In this document: positions 53,001 to 60,193 of the stretch, one piece after another
Numbering within the stretch: the first letter of the stretch is position 1
Layout: every line of letters starts with the position of its first letter
NCBI RefSeq assembly: GCF_032926325.1
Contig: NZ_CP136709.1
Location: forward strand, 409,501 to 473,500
Reading direction: 5' to 3'
Source of the DNA: Aestuariibaculum lutulentum
GTDB taxonomy: Bacteria > Bacteroidota > Bacteroidia > Flavobacteriales > Flavobacteriaceae
DNA: 64,000 nt
The notes under the pieces: generated by a model
Told to the model about the DNA's origin: nothing
Databases searched by the model: none
The model's input: only the letters and a program-made list of their open reading frames with translations
Made by a program: the position numbers and the translations under genes

Positions 53001-53073
53001 CCGATTGTTGTGCTGAAATCTGATAGCTTATTCCGAGGGCCATCAAAAGAGAAACACTATTTATTTTAATCAT
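50047..53073 (-). CDS. Large exported tetratricopeptide-repeat protein
   Basis: A 1008-residue periplasmic protein with a signal peptide (SLLMALGISYQISAQ) and TPR-like helical repeats along its whole length, for example YYKQGDYENAVSEFNKII, YYHLGESYIKLGKKQEALNAF and YNLAYTYFKLKSYDQSAKFF. About 20 or more repeats are visible. The C-terminus is low-complexity (KTNSSVQPEGN). It is a scaffold by architecture. Its downstream partner is a beta-barrel protein, so it may serve envelope assembly or transport. It has a good promoter of its own. Confidence 0.88.
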   Translation of the reverse strand: MIKINSVSLLMALGISYQISAQQSAVYTSDLVDYQKALSLYNNQQYMAAQALFSNVKKQHKEEGLQSDCTYYIANCAVRLNQQNADKLVERFVEDYPTSTKRNTAYLDVADYYFANGKYAYARKWYDKVDEGGLAYSDKEKFYFNNGYSAFAAKQYGDARKYLSRVESSKEYGSQAKYYIGYMAYEGDDYKQANQYFDQVSDQERYKEKLSYYQADLNFKLGNFQKAIDLAKAQLKKSNRDEVSELSKIIGESYFNLEQYAEAIPYLKAYKGKKGKWNNTDFYQLGYAYYKQGDYENAVSEFNKIIGGTNSIAQNAYYHLGESYIKLGKKQEALNAFRNASQMDFDLKIQEDAYLNYAKISYEIGNAYQSAPQVLTGYLDKYPKSTQREEIETLLIDSYITSKNYQEALRLLEGKNSFENKVAYQKVAFYRGLELYNDNQFLEAQKMFESSLKEPRDANYTARATFWKAETDYNLTNYDLALVGFKQFKQQSGATTTPEYENIDYNLAYTYFKLKSYDQSAKFFSSFIAATKQRDNVRLNDAYLRLGDAFFVSSSYQNAINAYESAIKLNAIESDYAFFQKAISAGYIGKDSKKISELEEFISAYPKSKLRDDAMYELGNTLVKVNQSDKAMRAYDRLNSEYRMSSFVPKSLLRQGLVYYNGNQNEQALTKFKKVAAEYEGAPEAVQAVATARLIYIDMGRVDEYASWVKTLNYVEVTDADLDNATYEAAEKQYLDNNADKAIKQFNGYLNQFPNGLHVLQSHFYVAQLYYKQNLSANAAPHYEYVVGVPQNEFTEVALSRLSQYYLEQKDWNKAMPLLERLESEASLPQNVVFAQSNLMKANYQLEHYNEAVSYAEKVLSNSKIDNKIQGDAHIIIARSAMKTGNEAKAKTAYAQVEAVATGETAAEALYYNAYFKNKSGSYEASNVAVQKLAKDYSGYKYYSAKGLVLMAKNFYQLNDAFQATYILESVIENFKEFDDVAEEASKELRAIKANEAKTNSSVQPEGN

Positions 53074-53100
53074 TAACGATTCGTTTTTTTAATTTAAAAT

Positions 53101-53132
53101 CAAAGATAATTTATATAAAAGGTATAACGCAA
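53101..53132 (-). promoter_or_regulatory. Promoter of the TPR/beta-barrel operon
   Basis: TTG (53132-53130), 21 bases, TATCTTTG (53108-53101) on the minus strand, matching TTG-N17-23-TAnnTTTG. The ATG is 27 bases beyond the box. The rest of the 221-base divergent region holds only a weak ftsE box, TACATTTA at 53257-53264. Confidence 0.75.
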
Positions 53133-53294
53133 TAATCGTGCTATAATTATAAACCGACTTATTAAAAATTGAAAAATAACGAGAGATAATCAGCGTTTTA
53201 ACTTATAGCCAAAAAACTTTTTAAACATTAATTTTTAAGTTTCAACTTATAAATAATACATTTACAACACATAAAAACTTTTCATTTAAAACCT

Positions 53295-53978
53295 ATGTCA
53301 AATCCTATTTTACAATTAAAAGATGCTTCTATATTTCAGGGAGAGAGTTTAGTACTATCTAACATAAACGTTGAAATAAATAAAGGAGATTTTGTTTACT
53401 TAATTGGAAAAACAGGAACTGGTAAAAGTAGTTTTATGAAAACACTATATGGAGATTTACCACTTACCAAAGGTGAAGGACATATTGTAGATTTTAACCT
53501 GAATGGTTTAAAAGAGAAAGACATCCCTTATTTACGTAGAAAACTTGGTGTCGTTTTTCAGGATTTTAAACTTCTAACAGATCGTACTGTTAATGATAAT
53601 TTACTATTTGTTTTAAAAGCAACTGGCTGGAAAGACAAGCAAGAGATGACTAACAGAATTGAAGAAGTTTTAACCAAAGTTGGCATGAGTACAAAAGGCT
53701 TTAAGTTTCCACACGAATTATCGGGCGGGGAACAACAACGCATTGCCATTGCAAGAGCATTACTTAATAATCCTGAGCTTATTCTTGCCGATGAACCTAC
53801 AGGAAATCTAGATCCGCAAACGAGTATTGAGGTGATGGAAGTGCTTCAGGATATCAACAAAAATGGCAACACTATTTTAATGGCTACCCACGATTATGCG
53901 TTGTTATTGAAATACCCAAGCAAGACCTTAAAATGTGACGAGAATCAGGTGTATGAAGTGGTGCAAAGGAAGGGGTAG
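53295..53978 (+). CDS. ftsE: Cell-division ABC transporter ATP-binding protein FtsE
   Basis: A 227-residue ABC ATPase. It has Walker A GKTGTGKS (38-45), Q-loop VVFQDFKLL, signature LSGGEQQR (142-149), Walker B LILADEPTG and the H-loop ATHDYALL. The closest fit is FtsE, which with FtsX controls peptidoglycan hydrolases at the division site. ftsX is not adjacent here. The gene is divergent from the TPR gene and is followed after only 3 bases by a methyltransferase that begins the glycan cluster, so the housekeeping and accessory genes may share a transcript. Confidence 0.9.
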   Translation: MSNPILQLKDASIFQGESLVLSNINVEINKGDFVYLIGKTGTGKSSFMKTLYGDLPLTKGEGHIVDFNLNGLKEKDIPYLRRKLGVVFQDFKLLTDRTVNDNLLFVLKATGWKDKQEMTNRIEEVLTKVGMSTKGFKFPHELSGGEQQRIAIARALLNNPELILADEPTGNLDPQTSIEVMEVLQDINKNGNTILMATHDYALLLKYPSKTLKCDENQVYEVVQRKG

Positions 53979-53981
53979 TTT

Positions 53982-54719
53982 ATGTATGACTTCATTAAAA
54001 ACAGCATTGCAGCTTTAATTCCAAAAAAATTACTTTTTGAAAATGAATTGTTTTTTAGATCGGTTTATAGTTTATTATATTTAGGCAATAACCATACATG
54101 TAATATTTGCAATTATAAACTACGTAAATTTATTAGACTAAAGAATGGAGATTTGCTATGTCCGTCTTGCGGTAGTTTGTCACGAAACCGACGCTTATGG
54201 AAACTATTAAATGACAACCACCACATAACAGGTAATATTCTTCATTTTTCACCATCAAGAAGCCTGTATAGAAACCTTAAAAAAATTGAATCCCTTTCAT
54301 ATTTCAGCACAGATTATGAAGATGAATTTTTAGCTGAATATAAATTTGATATTACAGATATCAACCAAGAAAACTCTAAATTTGACACCATTATATGTTA
54401 TCACATTTTAGAACATATCGTTGATGATCTAAAAGCCATGAAAGAGCTCTACAGAGTTTTAAATTCAACAGGAACAATTTATATTCAAACCCCTTTTAAA
54501 GATGGTGATATTTATGAAGACGTATCCGTTGTTACTCCTGAAGAAAGAAATATTCACTTCGGACAACATGATCATGTAAGAGTTTATTCAATTAAAGGTC
54601 TTAAATTAAGATTGGAACAAACAGGTTTTAAAGTTAAAGTTATTAATTTCTTAAAAACTGATGATGACGTTATTTACGGCTTTCTTTCTCCTGAAACAAC
54701 TCTAATCGTAACAAAGTAA
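53982..54719 (+). CDS. SAM-dependent methyltransferase with N-terminal zinc-ribbon-like motif
   Basis: A 245-residue protein. It has a four-cysteine motif CNICNYK and CPSCGSLSRNRRL (about 34-65), then a Methyltransf_11-like core with FDTIICYHILEHIVDDLKAMKELYRVL. The canonical glycine-rich motif I is replaced by ILHFSPSRSLYRNL, usual in this subgroup. Such enzymes occur in surface-polysaccharide clusters and may methylate a sugar. It is 3 bases after ftsE and abuts the first glycosyltransferase. Confidence 0.82.
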   Translation: MYDFIKNSIAALIPKKLLFENELFFRSVYSLLYLGNNHTCNICNYKLRKFIRLKNGDLLCPSCGSLSRNRRLWKLLNDNHHITGNILHFSPSRSLYRNLKKIESLSYFSTDYEDEFLAEYKFDITDINQENSKFDTIICYHILEHIVDDLKAMKELYRVLNSTGTIYIQTPFKDGDIYEDVSVVTPEERNIHFGQHDHVRVYSIKGLKLRLEQTGFKVKVINFLKTDDDVIYGFLSPETTLIVTK

Positions 54720-55610
54720 ATGCTATCAATTTTAATCCCTACATATAATTACAATGTATATCCGCTTGCTTGTCAATTGGAAAAACAAGCTCTTGAGTGC
54801 AACATAGAGTTCGAAATAATATGTATTGATGATGGCTCTCAATCTGACCTGAATAAAGACAATAACAAAATCAACCAACTACATAATTCAAGATTTAAAA
54901 CGCTTTCTGAAAATGTTGGCTTAAGTAATAATCGAAATATACTTGCCGATGCTTCAAAATACAATTTACTTTTATTTGTAGATGGAGATTCATTACTTCC
55001 AAATAACAATTATATTTCAAATTATATTGAAGCTATAAAAAAAGATACAGATGTTGTGTACGGTGGAAGAATTCATCCAAAAACTGTATCCTCATCAAGA
55101 AAACTGCGATGGAAATATGGAACATACAGGGAAGACACAACCTCTACCCAAAGAAATAAAAACATTTATAAATCTACACTTTTTAATAACACTTTAATAA
55201 AAAAAGAGATTTTTAACAAAATTGGTTTTGATAAAACCATTAAGGAATATGGGCATGAAGACACCATATTTGCATTTAACTTAAAAAAACATCATGCTTC
55301 GGTGTACCACATTGACAATCCAGTTCTGCATAACGACGTAGACTTAAATACTGTATACTATGTTAAAACGCAAAAAGCTTTAAATAACTTAAATTCAATA
55401 TATCGAACAGGAATTATCGACCCCAACTTTGTAACCTTTTTAAACATTTTTATATCCTTAAAAAAGTTTAAATTAAATTATCTTTTTGCAGGATTTCACG
55501 TTATTTTCGATGGTCTCTTAAAATACAATTTAATTTCAAGGCGACCATATCTTTTCTTATTTGACCTTTTTAGAATTACCTACTTTTCATATATTAATCT
55601 AAAAAAATAA
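54720..55610 (+). CDS. Family 2 glycosyltransferase
   Basis: A 296-residue cytoplasmic GT-A glycosyltransferase. MLSILIPTYNYNVYPL opens the nucleotide-binding fold, ICIDDGS is the first acidic motif (about 39-45), NVGLSNNRNILADAS follows, and LLFVDGDSLLP is the DxD-like metal site (about 85-95). GHEDTIFAFNLKKH is the acceptor-site ED motif. It transfers a sugar during glycan repeat-unit assembly; which sugar cannot be read. It abuts the methyltransferase and overlaps the next gene by one base (TAATG). Confidence 0.88.
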   Translation: MLSILIPTYNYNVYPLACQLEKQALECNIEFEIICIDDGSQSDLNKDNNKINQLHNSRFKTLSENVGLSNNRNILADASKYNLLLFVDGDSLLPNNNYISNYIEAIKKDTDVVYGGRIHPKTVSSSRKLRWKYGTYREDTTSTQRNKNIYKSTLFNNTLIKKEIFNKIGFDKTIKEYGHEDTIFAFNLKKHHASVYHIDNPVLHNDVDLNTVYYVKTQKALNNLNSIYRTGIIDPNFVTFLNIFISLKKFKLNYLFAGFHVIFDGLLKYNLISRRPYLFLFDLFRITYFSYINLKK

Positions 55611-56545
55611 TGCCATTCTTTTCAGTAATAATCCCTCTATTCAACAAGGAAGACAACATAACAAAAACATTAAATAGTGTTATTAATCAAACCTTTACTG
55701 ATTTTGAGGTTATAATTATTAATGATGGCTCCACAGATTCTAGTCTAAGCAAAGTACAAGAAATCAGTGATAAAAGATTTAAAATTATAAATCAGGAAAA
55801 TTCAGGAGCGTCAACGGCGAGAAACAATGGTATAAGCTTATCACAAGGAAATTACATAGCCCTCCTAGATGCTGATGATTTTTGGCACACAAACCATCTT
55901 GAAGAATTAAAAAAGCAAATTCATTTATTTCCTGATGCAGGTTTATATTGCAATAATTATGAAATAGAATTCAAGAACAAAACTATTAAACCTGCGCTAT
56001 TTAATTTTAATTATAGCTCTTCTCCTATTATTATAAAAGACTATTTTAAAAGTAGCATTATAAATTCTGTAGCCTGGACTTCTGCAGTGGCTTTCAAAAA
56101 AACATCATTTTTAGCAATCGGTGCTTTCAATTCTAAATTTGAAATCGCCGAAGATATAGATTTATGGATTCGATTTGCTCTTAAATATGACGTTTGTTTC
56201 AACCCCAGAATAACGATGATCTACAAAAAAAACATAGAAAACAGTTTATCCAAATATGAAAGAAATGAGATACGCTATAATTTTATAAACAACTATCGTT
56301 CATATGAACTGGAAAATAAATCATTAAAACTATATCTTGATGTAAATAGATATGCTGTTGCTTTAAGATGTAAAATGAATAACGAAAAACAACTTTATGA
56401 AAAGTTGAAATCTGAAATAGATTTTAATAATATTAATCTAAAGCAAAAAGTATTATTACATTGCCCCAATAATATTCTAAGACTCATAAAAAAAATTCAG
56501 AGTATTCTTTTAGAAAACAACATCTATTTAAGCGCCTACAAATAA
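55610..56545 (+). CDS. Family 2 glycosyltransferase
   Basis: A 311-residue GT-A enzyme with the usual family 2 opening PFFSVIIPLFNKEDNITKTLNSV, IINDGSTDSS, NSGASTARNNGISLSQGNYIALLDADDFW (DAD metal site) and IAEDIDLWIRFAL as the ED acceptor motif. It is the last of the plus-strand block started by ftsE. It overlaps the end of the opposing FdtA-like gene by 18 bases, so the two are convergent with no room for a separate terminator. Confidence 0.9.
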   Translation: MPFFSVIIPLFNKEDNITKTLNSVINQTFTDFEVIIINDGSTDSSLSKVQEISDKRFKIINQENSGASTARNNGISLSQGNYIALLDADDFWHTNHLEELKKQIHLFPDAGLYCNNYEIEFKNKTIKPALFNFNYSSSPIIIKDYFKSSIINSVAWTSAVAFKKTSFLAIGAFNSKFEIAEDIDLWIRFALKYDVCFNPRITMIYKKNIENSLSKYERNEIRYNFINNYRSYELENKSLKLYLDVNRYAVALRCKMNNEKQLYEKLKSEIDFNNINLKQKVLLHCPNNILRLIKKIQSILLENNIYLSAYK

Positions 56546-56944
56546 TTTAAAGTCACTATAATTCCTAATATAGTCATTTTCATTAAAAACATCAGACGCC
56601 AACACTAAGCATACAGATCCAGATGAAAAATTCTCCAATTCTCTCCAGACGCCAGTTGGAATTAACAACCCAATATTTGGTTTATTGAGCATTACTTTTT
56701 TCTTCTCAAAACCATTATCTAAAACAACCTCAAAGCTTCCGCTTAGAGCAATTAACAATTCCAATTGCTCTTTATGCGCATGTCCCCCTCGATACGCATC
56801 GCTAGGCACATCATACAGATAATATACTCTCTTAATATCGAAAGGGACACCATCCTTCTCTATAACGGATAAGTTTCCTCTACCTTTTTCATCAATAATT
56901 TTAGGAATTTCTATTAAACTAAATGTATTCTTTTCAATATGCAT
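56528..56944 (-). CDS. FdtA/QdtA-like dTDP-sugar 3,4-ketoisomerase (WxcM-like cupin)
   Basis: A 138-residue single-domain cupin. IIDEKGRGNLSVIE, FDIKRVYYLYDVPSDAYRGGHAHKE and LLIALSGSFEVVLDNG match the FdtA/QdtA/WxcM family, which isomerises dTDP-4-keto-6-deoxyglucose to the 3-keto sugar ahead of a 3-transaminase. The histidines in GGHAHKE are the family's active-site region. The probable partner, the DegT-type aminotransferase at 61.7-62.8 kb, is several kilobases away with oppositely oriented genes between. It starts one base after the preceding glycosyltransferase. Confidence 0.88.
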   Translation of the reverse strand: MHIEKNTFSLIEIPKIIDEKGRGNLSVIEKDGVPFDIKRVYYLYDVPSDAYRGGHAHKEQLELLIALSGSFEVVLDNGFEKKKVMLNKPNIGLLIPTGVWRELENFSSGSVCLVLASDVFNENDYIRNYSDFKLFVGA

Positions 56945-56945
56945 A

Positions 56946-57788
56946 TTAACTATTTCTAATTTCTAATCCTTGTCTTAGCAAAGATTTATATTTTAAAATC
57001 CCTTTAAGACCTGCTTTGTACTTTATAAAAAGTTGACTGAAGTATAAATCATTATTTTTTAACAACAACAATAAATGATAAGCTAATTTAAAATAAGTTA
57101 CAATTCCATTATATTTATAAAAAACAGCACTTCTGGCAAAAATAACTTTATCACTTGACACATCTGTTCCTGAACTATAACAAGGGTGTTTTAAAATTAT
57201 TATTGGTTTATAAAACAAATTAAGATTTGCTCTTAAACAACTTCTTAAAAAAACGTATTCATCAGCCGTTTCAAATATAGATCCCAATCCAAAATAATTA
57301 TTAAAAAACAAATTATGTTCAACAACGCTTTTTCTTCTAAATGCAATTACCACAGAATTTACAGTACTAACCGTTTTTCTATCATGTTTAACTGTATCTG
57401 GGTATCTGTTATATAATTCCCCTTTATCATTAATCATTTGAAAAGTAACAATATCTGCTTCTTTATAATCAACAAAAGCATCTAATATTTTCTTAGAAAA
57501 ACTTTGCTGATATTGTATATCATCATCAGCTAACAAGCAATACACTGCTTTTGCATTTTGAATAGCTAAATTTCTACTTTTCGAAATTCCTTTTTCAAAC
57601 GAATTAATTACCCGAATATTTGAATAATTGGATTTTAAAATGTTCGCCTTTGAAGTCTGATTAACAATTAAAATATTGTAATTTATATAATCGTCTGGAA
57701 ACATATTTGAAAGAAATCCTAATGAGGTTCTATTCATTGTTGAAATAAGTATTTCCAGATCTTTTTCTTTATTTTCAACATTAACCAT
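56946..57788 (-). CDS. Family 2-like glycosyltransferase
   Basis: A 280-residue GT-A type protein. LEILISTMNRTSLGFLS, INSFEKGISKSRNLAIQNAKAVYCLLADDDIQY (DDD metal site, about 90-95) and a GSIFETADEYVFLRSCL acceptor region resemble divergent family 2 transferases. The spacing between the N-terminal strand and the DDD is short. It is the first gene of a two-gene minus-strand unit with the FdtA-like gene. A TACATTTG box (57815-57808) stands 19 bases before the ATG. Confidence 0.82.
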   Translation of the reverse strand: MVNVENKEKDLEILISTMNRTSLGFLSNMFPDDYINYNILIVNQTSKANILKSNYSNIRVINSFEKGISKSRNLAIQNAKAVYCLLADDDIQYQQSFSKKILDAFVDYKEADIVTFQMINDKGELYNRYPDTVKHDRKTVSTVNSVVIAFRRKSVVEHNLFFNNYFGLGSIFETADEYVFLRSCLRANLNLFYKPIIILKHPCYSSGTDVSSDKVIFARSAVFYKYNGIVTYFKLAYHLLLLLKNNDLYFSQLFIKYKAGLKGILKYKSLLRQGLEIRNS

Positions 57789-57796
57789 TTAAAACC

Positions 57797-57815
57797 TATA
57801 TTTGAAACAAATGTA
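57797..57815. promoter_or_regulatory. Interlocked divergent -7 boxes
   Basis: TATATTTG on the plus strand (57797-57804) faces TACATTTG on the minus strand (57815-57808) across 3 bases, in the 36-base gap between divergent glycosyltransferase genes. Both match TAnnTTTG exactly. Neither has a clear -33 TTG. Transcription from one would run across the other. Confidence 0.45.
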
Positions 57816-57824
57816 TAAAATTAA

Positions 57825-58967
57825 ATGAAGATTTTATTAGTAGGTGAATATAGCAGATTACACAATTCATTAAAAGAAGGCCTAACCAAATTAAATCATG
57901 ATGTTACTCTAATTGGTAGCGGAGATGATTTTAAAAACTACCCCATAGATATTGATATAAGCCCTTCCCTTTTTACAAAATCATTTCTTTTTAATTTATC
58001 TAAAGTTGTACATAGGCTCACCAATATTAGTTTTATAGAATTAGAAAATGCTTATAGATTTTATAAAATATTACCAAAATTAAAGCACTATGACATTGTT
58101 CAGCTCATTAATGAGAATAGCTTAAAAACTCACCCAAAATTAGAAATTTGGCTATTAAAAAAACTTTTTAAACAAAACGGAAAAGTATTTTTACTTTCAT
58201 GTGGCACAGATTACATAAGTGTAAAATACGCTTACGACAATAAATTCAAATACTCTATTCTAACCCCATTACAAAACGACCCAAGATTAAAAAAACAGTT
58301 TCGTTTTATTTTAATGTACCTAAATAAACACTACAAAAAATTACATTTATTTTTATATAAAAACACAAAAGGGGTTATCGCTTCTGATTTAGACTACCAT
58401 TTACCCTTGAAACATAACCCAAAGTATCTGGGGTTAATCCCAAACCCAATTAATACCAATAAAATTCAATATCTTGAAAATAATTTCGATGGAAAAATTA
58501 AAATCTTTCATGGAATAAACAGAATGAATTACATAAAAAAAGGTAATAAATTCTTCGATGAAGCTTTAAATATCATCAAAAAAAAGTATCCTGATGAAGT
58601 TGAAATTATTATTACCGAAAATATTCCATACAATGAATATATTAAAATATACAACAGTTGTCATATTTTGCTTGATCAGGTTTATGCCTACGATCAGGGC
58701 TACAATGCTTTAGAAGCTATGGCTAAGGGAAAAGTTGTTTTTACTGGTGCAGAACAAGAATGGTTAGACTACTACAAACTTGAGGAAGATACAGTTGCTA
58801 TTAACGCCTTACCAGACTCTAATAAAATCGCCGAAAAAATTGAATGGCTTATTCTTAATCCTAATATGATTAAAAATATTTCAAGGAACGCCAGAAGTTT
58901 TATTGAAAAAGAACATAATTATGTTAATATTGCCAACACATATTTAAAAACTTGGAAAAATAAATGA
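57825..58967 (+). CDS. Glycosyltransferase, GT4/GT-B type
   Basis: A 380-residue GT-B fold protein. The N-terminal half begins MKILLVGEYSRLHNSLKEGL and carries a Rossmann core. The C-terminal half has the segment IYNSCHILLDQVYAYDQGYNALEAMAKGKVVFTGAEQEWLDYY, matching the donor-sugar site of family 4 enzymes (the E in NALEAMAKG is the expected nucleotide-sugar contact). It overlaps the following acyltransferase by four bases (ATGA), so they are translationally coupled. Sugar specificity unknown. Confidence 0.85.
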   Translation: MKILLVGEYSRLHNSLKEGLTKLNHDVTLIGSGDDFKNYPIDIDISPSLFTKSFLFNLSKVVHRLTNISFIELENAYRFYKILPKLKHYDIVQLINENSLKTHPKLEIWLLKKLFKQNGKVFLLSCGTDYISVKYAYDNKFKYSILTPLQNDPRLKKQFRFILMYLNKHYKKLHLFLYKNTKGVIASDLDYHLPLKHNPKYLGLIPNPINTNKIQYLENNFDGKIKIFHGINRMNYIKKGNKFFDEALNIIKKKYPDEVEIIITENIPYNEYIKIYNSCHILLDQVYAYDQGYNALEAMAKGKVVFTGAEQEWLDYYKLEEDTVAINALPDSNKIAEKIEWLILNPNMIKNISRNARSFIEKEHNYVNIANTYLKTWKNK

Positions 58968-59458
58968 TGATAAATAATAGTATTATATCCAATAAAGCTA
59001 AAATTGGAAAAAATGTTGAAATCGGTTTTTTTTGTATTATAGAAGATGATGTAGTCATTGGAGACAATACTATCTTAAAAAATTATGTAGAACTTAGAAA
59101 GGGAACAATAATAGGAGAAAATTGCTATATCGACTCTAGAGTATCATCTTCGGGAAACTGCACAATTGGAAATAACGTAACAATACGCTATGATAGTATT
59201 TTAGCCAGAGGATTGAAGGTTGGTGACAACACTTACATTTGCCCTAAGGTCATGACCAACAACCTTGACACTAACAAAGAACAAATTGGTGGGGCCAATA
59301 TTGGACAAAACGTTTTTATAGGCACCAATTGTGTTATCCATCAAGGAATCACAATAGGAAACAATAGTATTTTAGGAGCTTTAACTTATGTAAACAAGGA
59401 CATCCCAAATAATGAAATCTGGTTTGGTAACCCTGCTAAGTTACATAAGAAAATATAA
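58964..59458 (+). CDS. Left-handed beta-helix (hexapeptide) acyltransferase
   Basis: A 164-residue protein made almost entirely of hexapeptide repeats, for example IGKNVEIGFFCIIEDDVVIGDNT, IGNNVTIRYD, IGQNVFIGTNCVIHQGITIGNNS, ending with the cap NEIWFGNPAKLHKKI. Trimeric enzymes of this fold acetylate amino sugars or hydroxyls from acetyl-CoA. It resembles WbpD/WlbB-type N-acetyltransferases of O-antigen clusters, so it could act on the amino sugar made by the FdtA/FdtB-like pair; that is inference. Its stop is 2 bases from the stop of the convergent acyltransferase. Confidence 0.87.
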   Translation: MMINNSIISNKAKIGKNVEIGFFCIIEDDVVIGDNTILKNYVELRKGTIIGENCYIDSRVSSSGNCTIGNNVTIRYDSILARGLKVGDNTYICPKVMTNNLDTNKEQIGGANIGQNVFIGTNCVIHQGITIGNNSILGALTYVNKDIPNNEIWFGNPAKLHKKI

Positions 59459-59460
59459 AT

Positions 59461-60186
59461 CTATAACACCCTTTTAGCTTTTTTCAGCATCTCCTTTTCA
59501 ATCTCCCAATCTCGTGCGAAATTAGTTTTAATTAATTTTGCCGGGATTCCTCCCAACAATACATTATTTTCAAATTGCCTGTAATCAGCATTGCATAAAC
59601 TATTTGAAGCCACTACACAATGATCTGGGGTTTTTGTCCCCCCCATAATTGATACCCTATTGGAAATTGCATTATAATTTCCTATCCTAATTGAAGAACT
59701 CATTGGATAATACTGACCTGTAAGAGTGTTTTTCATAGGATGAGAGTTGGTATCAATTACTTGAGACTCATAACCTATACCAGCCCACTCCCCTATAATT
59801 ATCTCTTTAGTGCAAACCAATTTTACATCAGATCCCAAACACCCCATAAAGCCAAACTCACAGTATGCATTATCCTCTACACAAAAAAAAACATCTTTAC
59901 CGAAATGAGCGTGACCTTTAAAAACCAATTTACCATTTACTATAACTTGAGAGATTCCCTTCTCCACTGACATTTTTTCGAATCTTTGCCCAAAACCTAT
60001 CATACCTCTCTTTATCGGCGCATCAATTATCACCTCTCCCCTAAGACTTGATAATTTAACTTTACCATAAAAAAAGACTGGCAATTTTATAGCAACATCA
60101 AAAGGAAACATTTTTAAATTAAAATAAAATGTTTTTATCCAATTAACAGATAAAATCAACTTTATATTTTTTCTTGACAATAACAT
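59461..60186 (-). CDS. Acyltransferase of the hexapeptide-repeat (LbH) type
   Basis: A protein of about 241 residues with an N-terminal non-repeat section (FPFDVAIKLPVFFYGKVKL) and a C-terminal beta-helix with hexapeptide turns (IIIGEWAGIGYESQVIDTNSHP, SIRIGNYNAISNRVSIMGGT, ending NNVLLGGIPAKLIK). This matches O-acetyltransferases in surface-polysaccharide clusters. A GTG at 60207 could add 7 residues and would overlap the flippase; the ATG at 60186, 7 bases after the flippase stop, is preferred. It is the last gene of the minus-strand glycan block. Confidence 0.83.
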   Translation of the reverse strand: MLLSRKNIKLILSVNWIKTFYFNLKMFPFDVAIKLPVFFYGKVKLSSLRGEVIIDAPIKRGMIGFGQRFEKMSVEKGISQVIVNGKLVFKGHAHFGKDVFFCVEDNAYCEFGFMGCLGSDVKLVCTKEIIIGEWAGIGYESQVIDTNSHPMKNTLTGQYYPMSSSIRIGNYNAISNRVSIMGGTKTPDHCVVASNSLCNADYRQFENNVLLGGIPAKLIKTNFARDWEIEKEMLKKAKRVL

Positions 60187-60193
60187 TCCTTGA

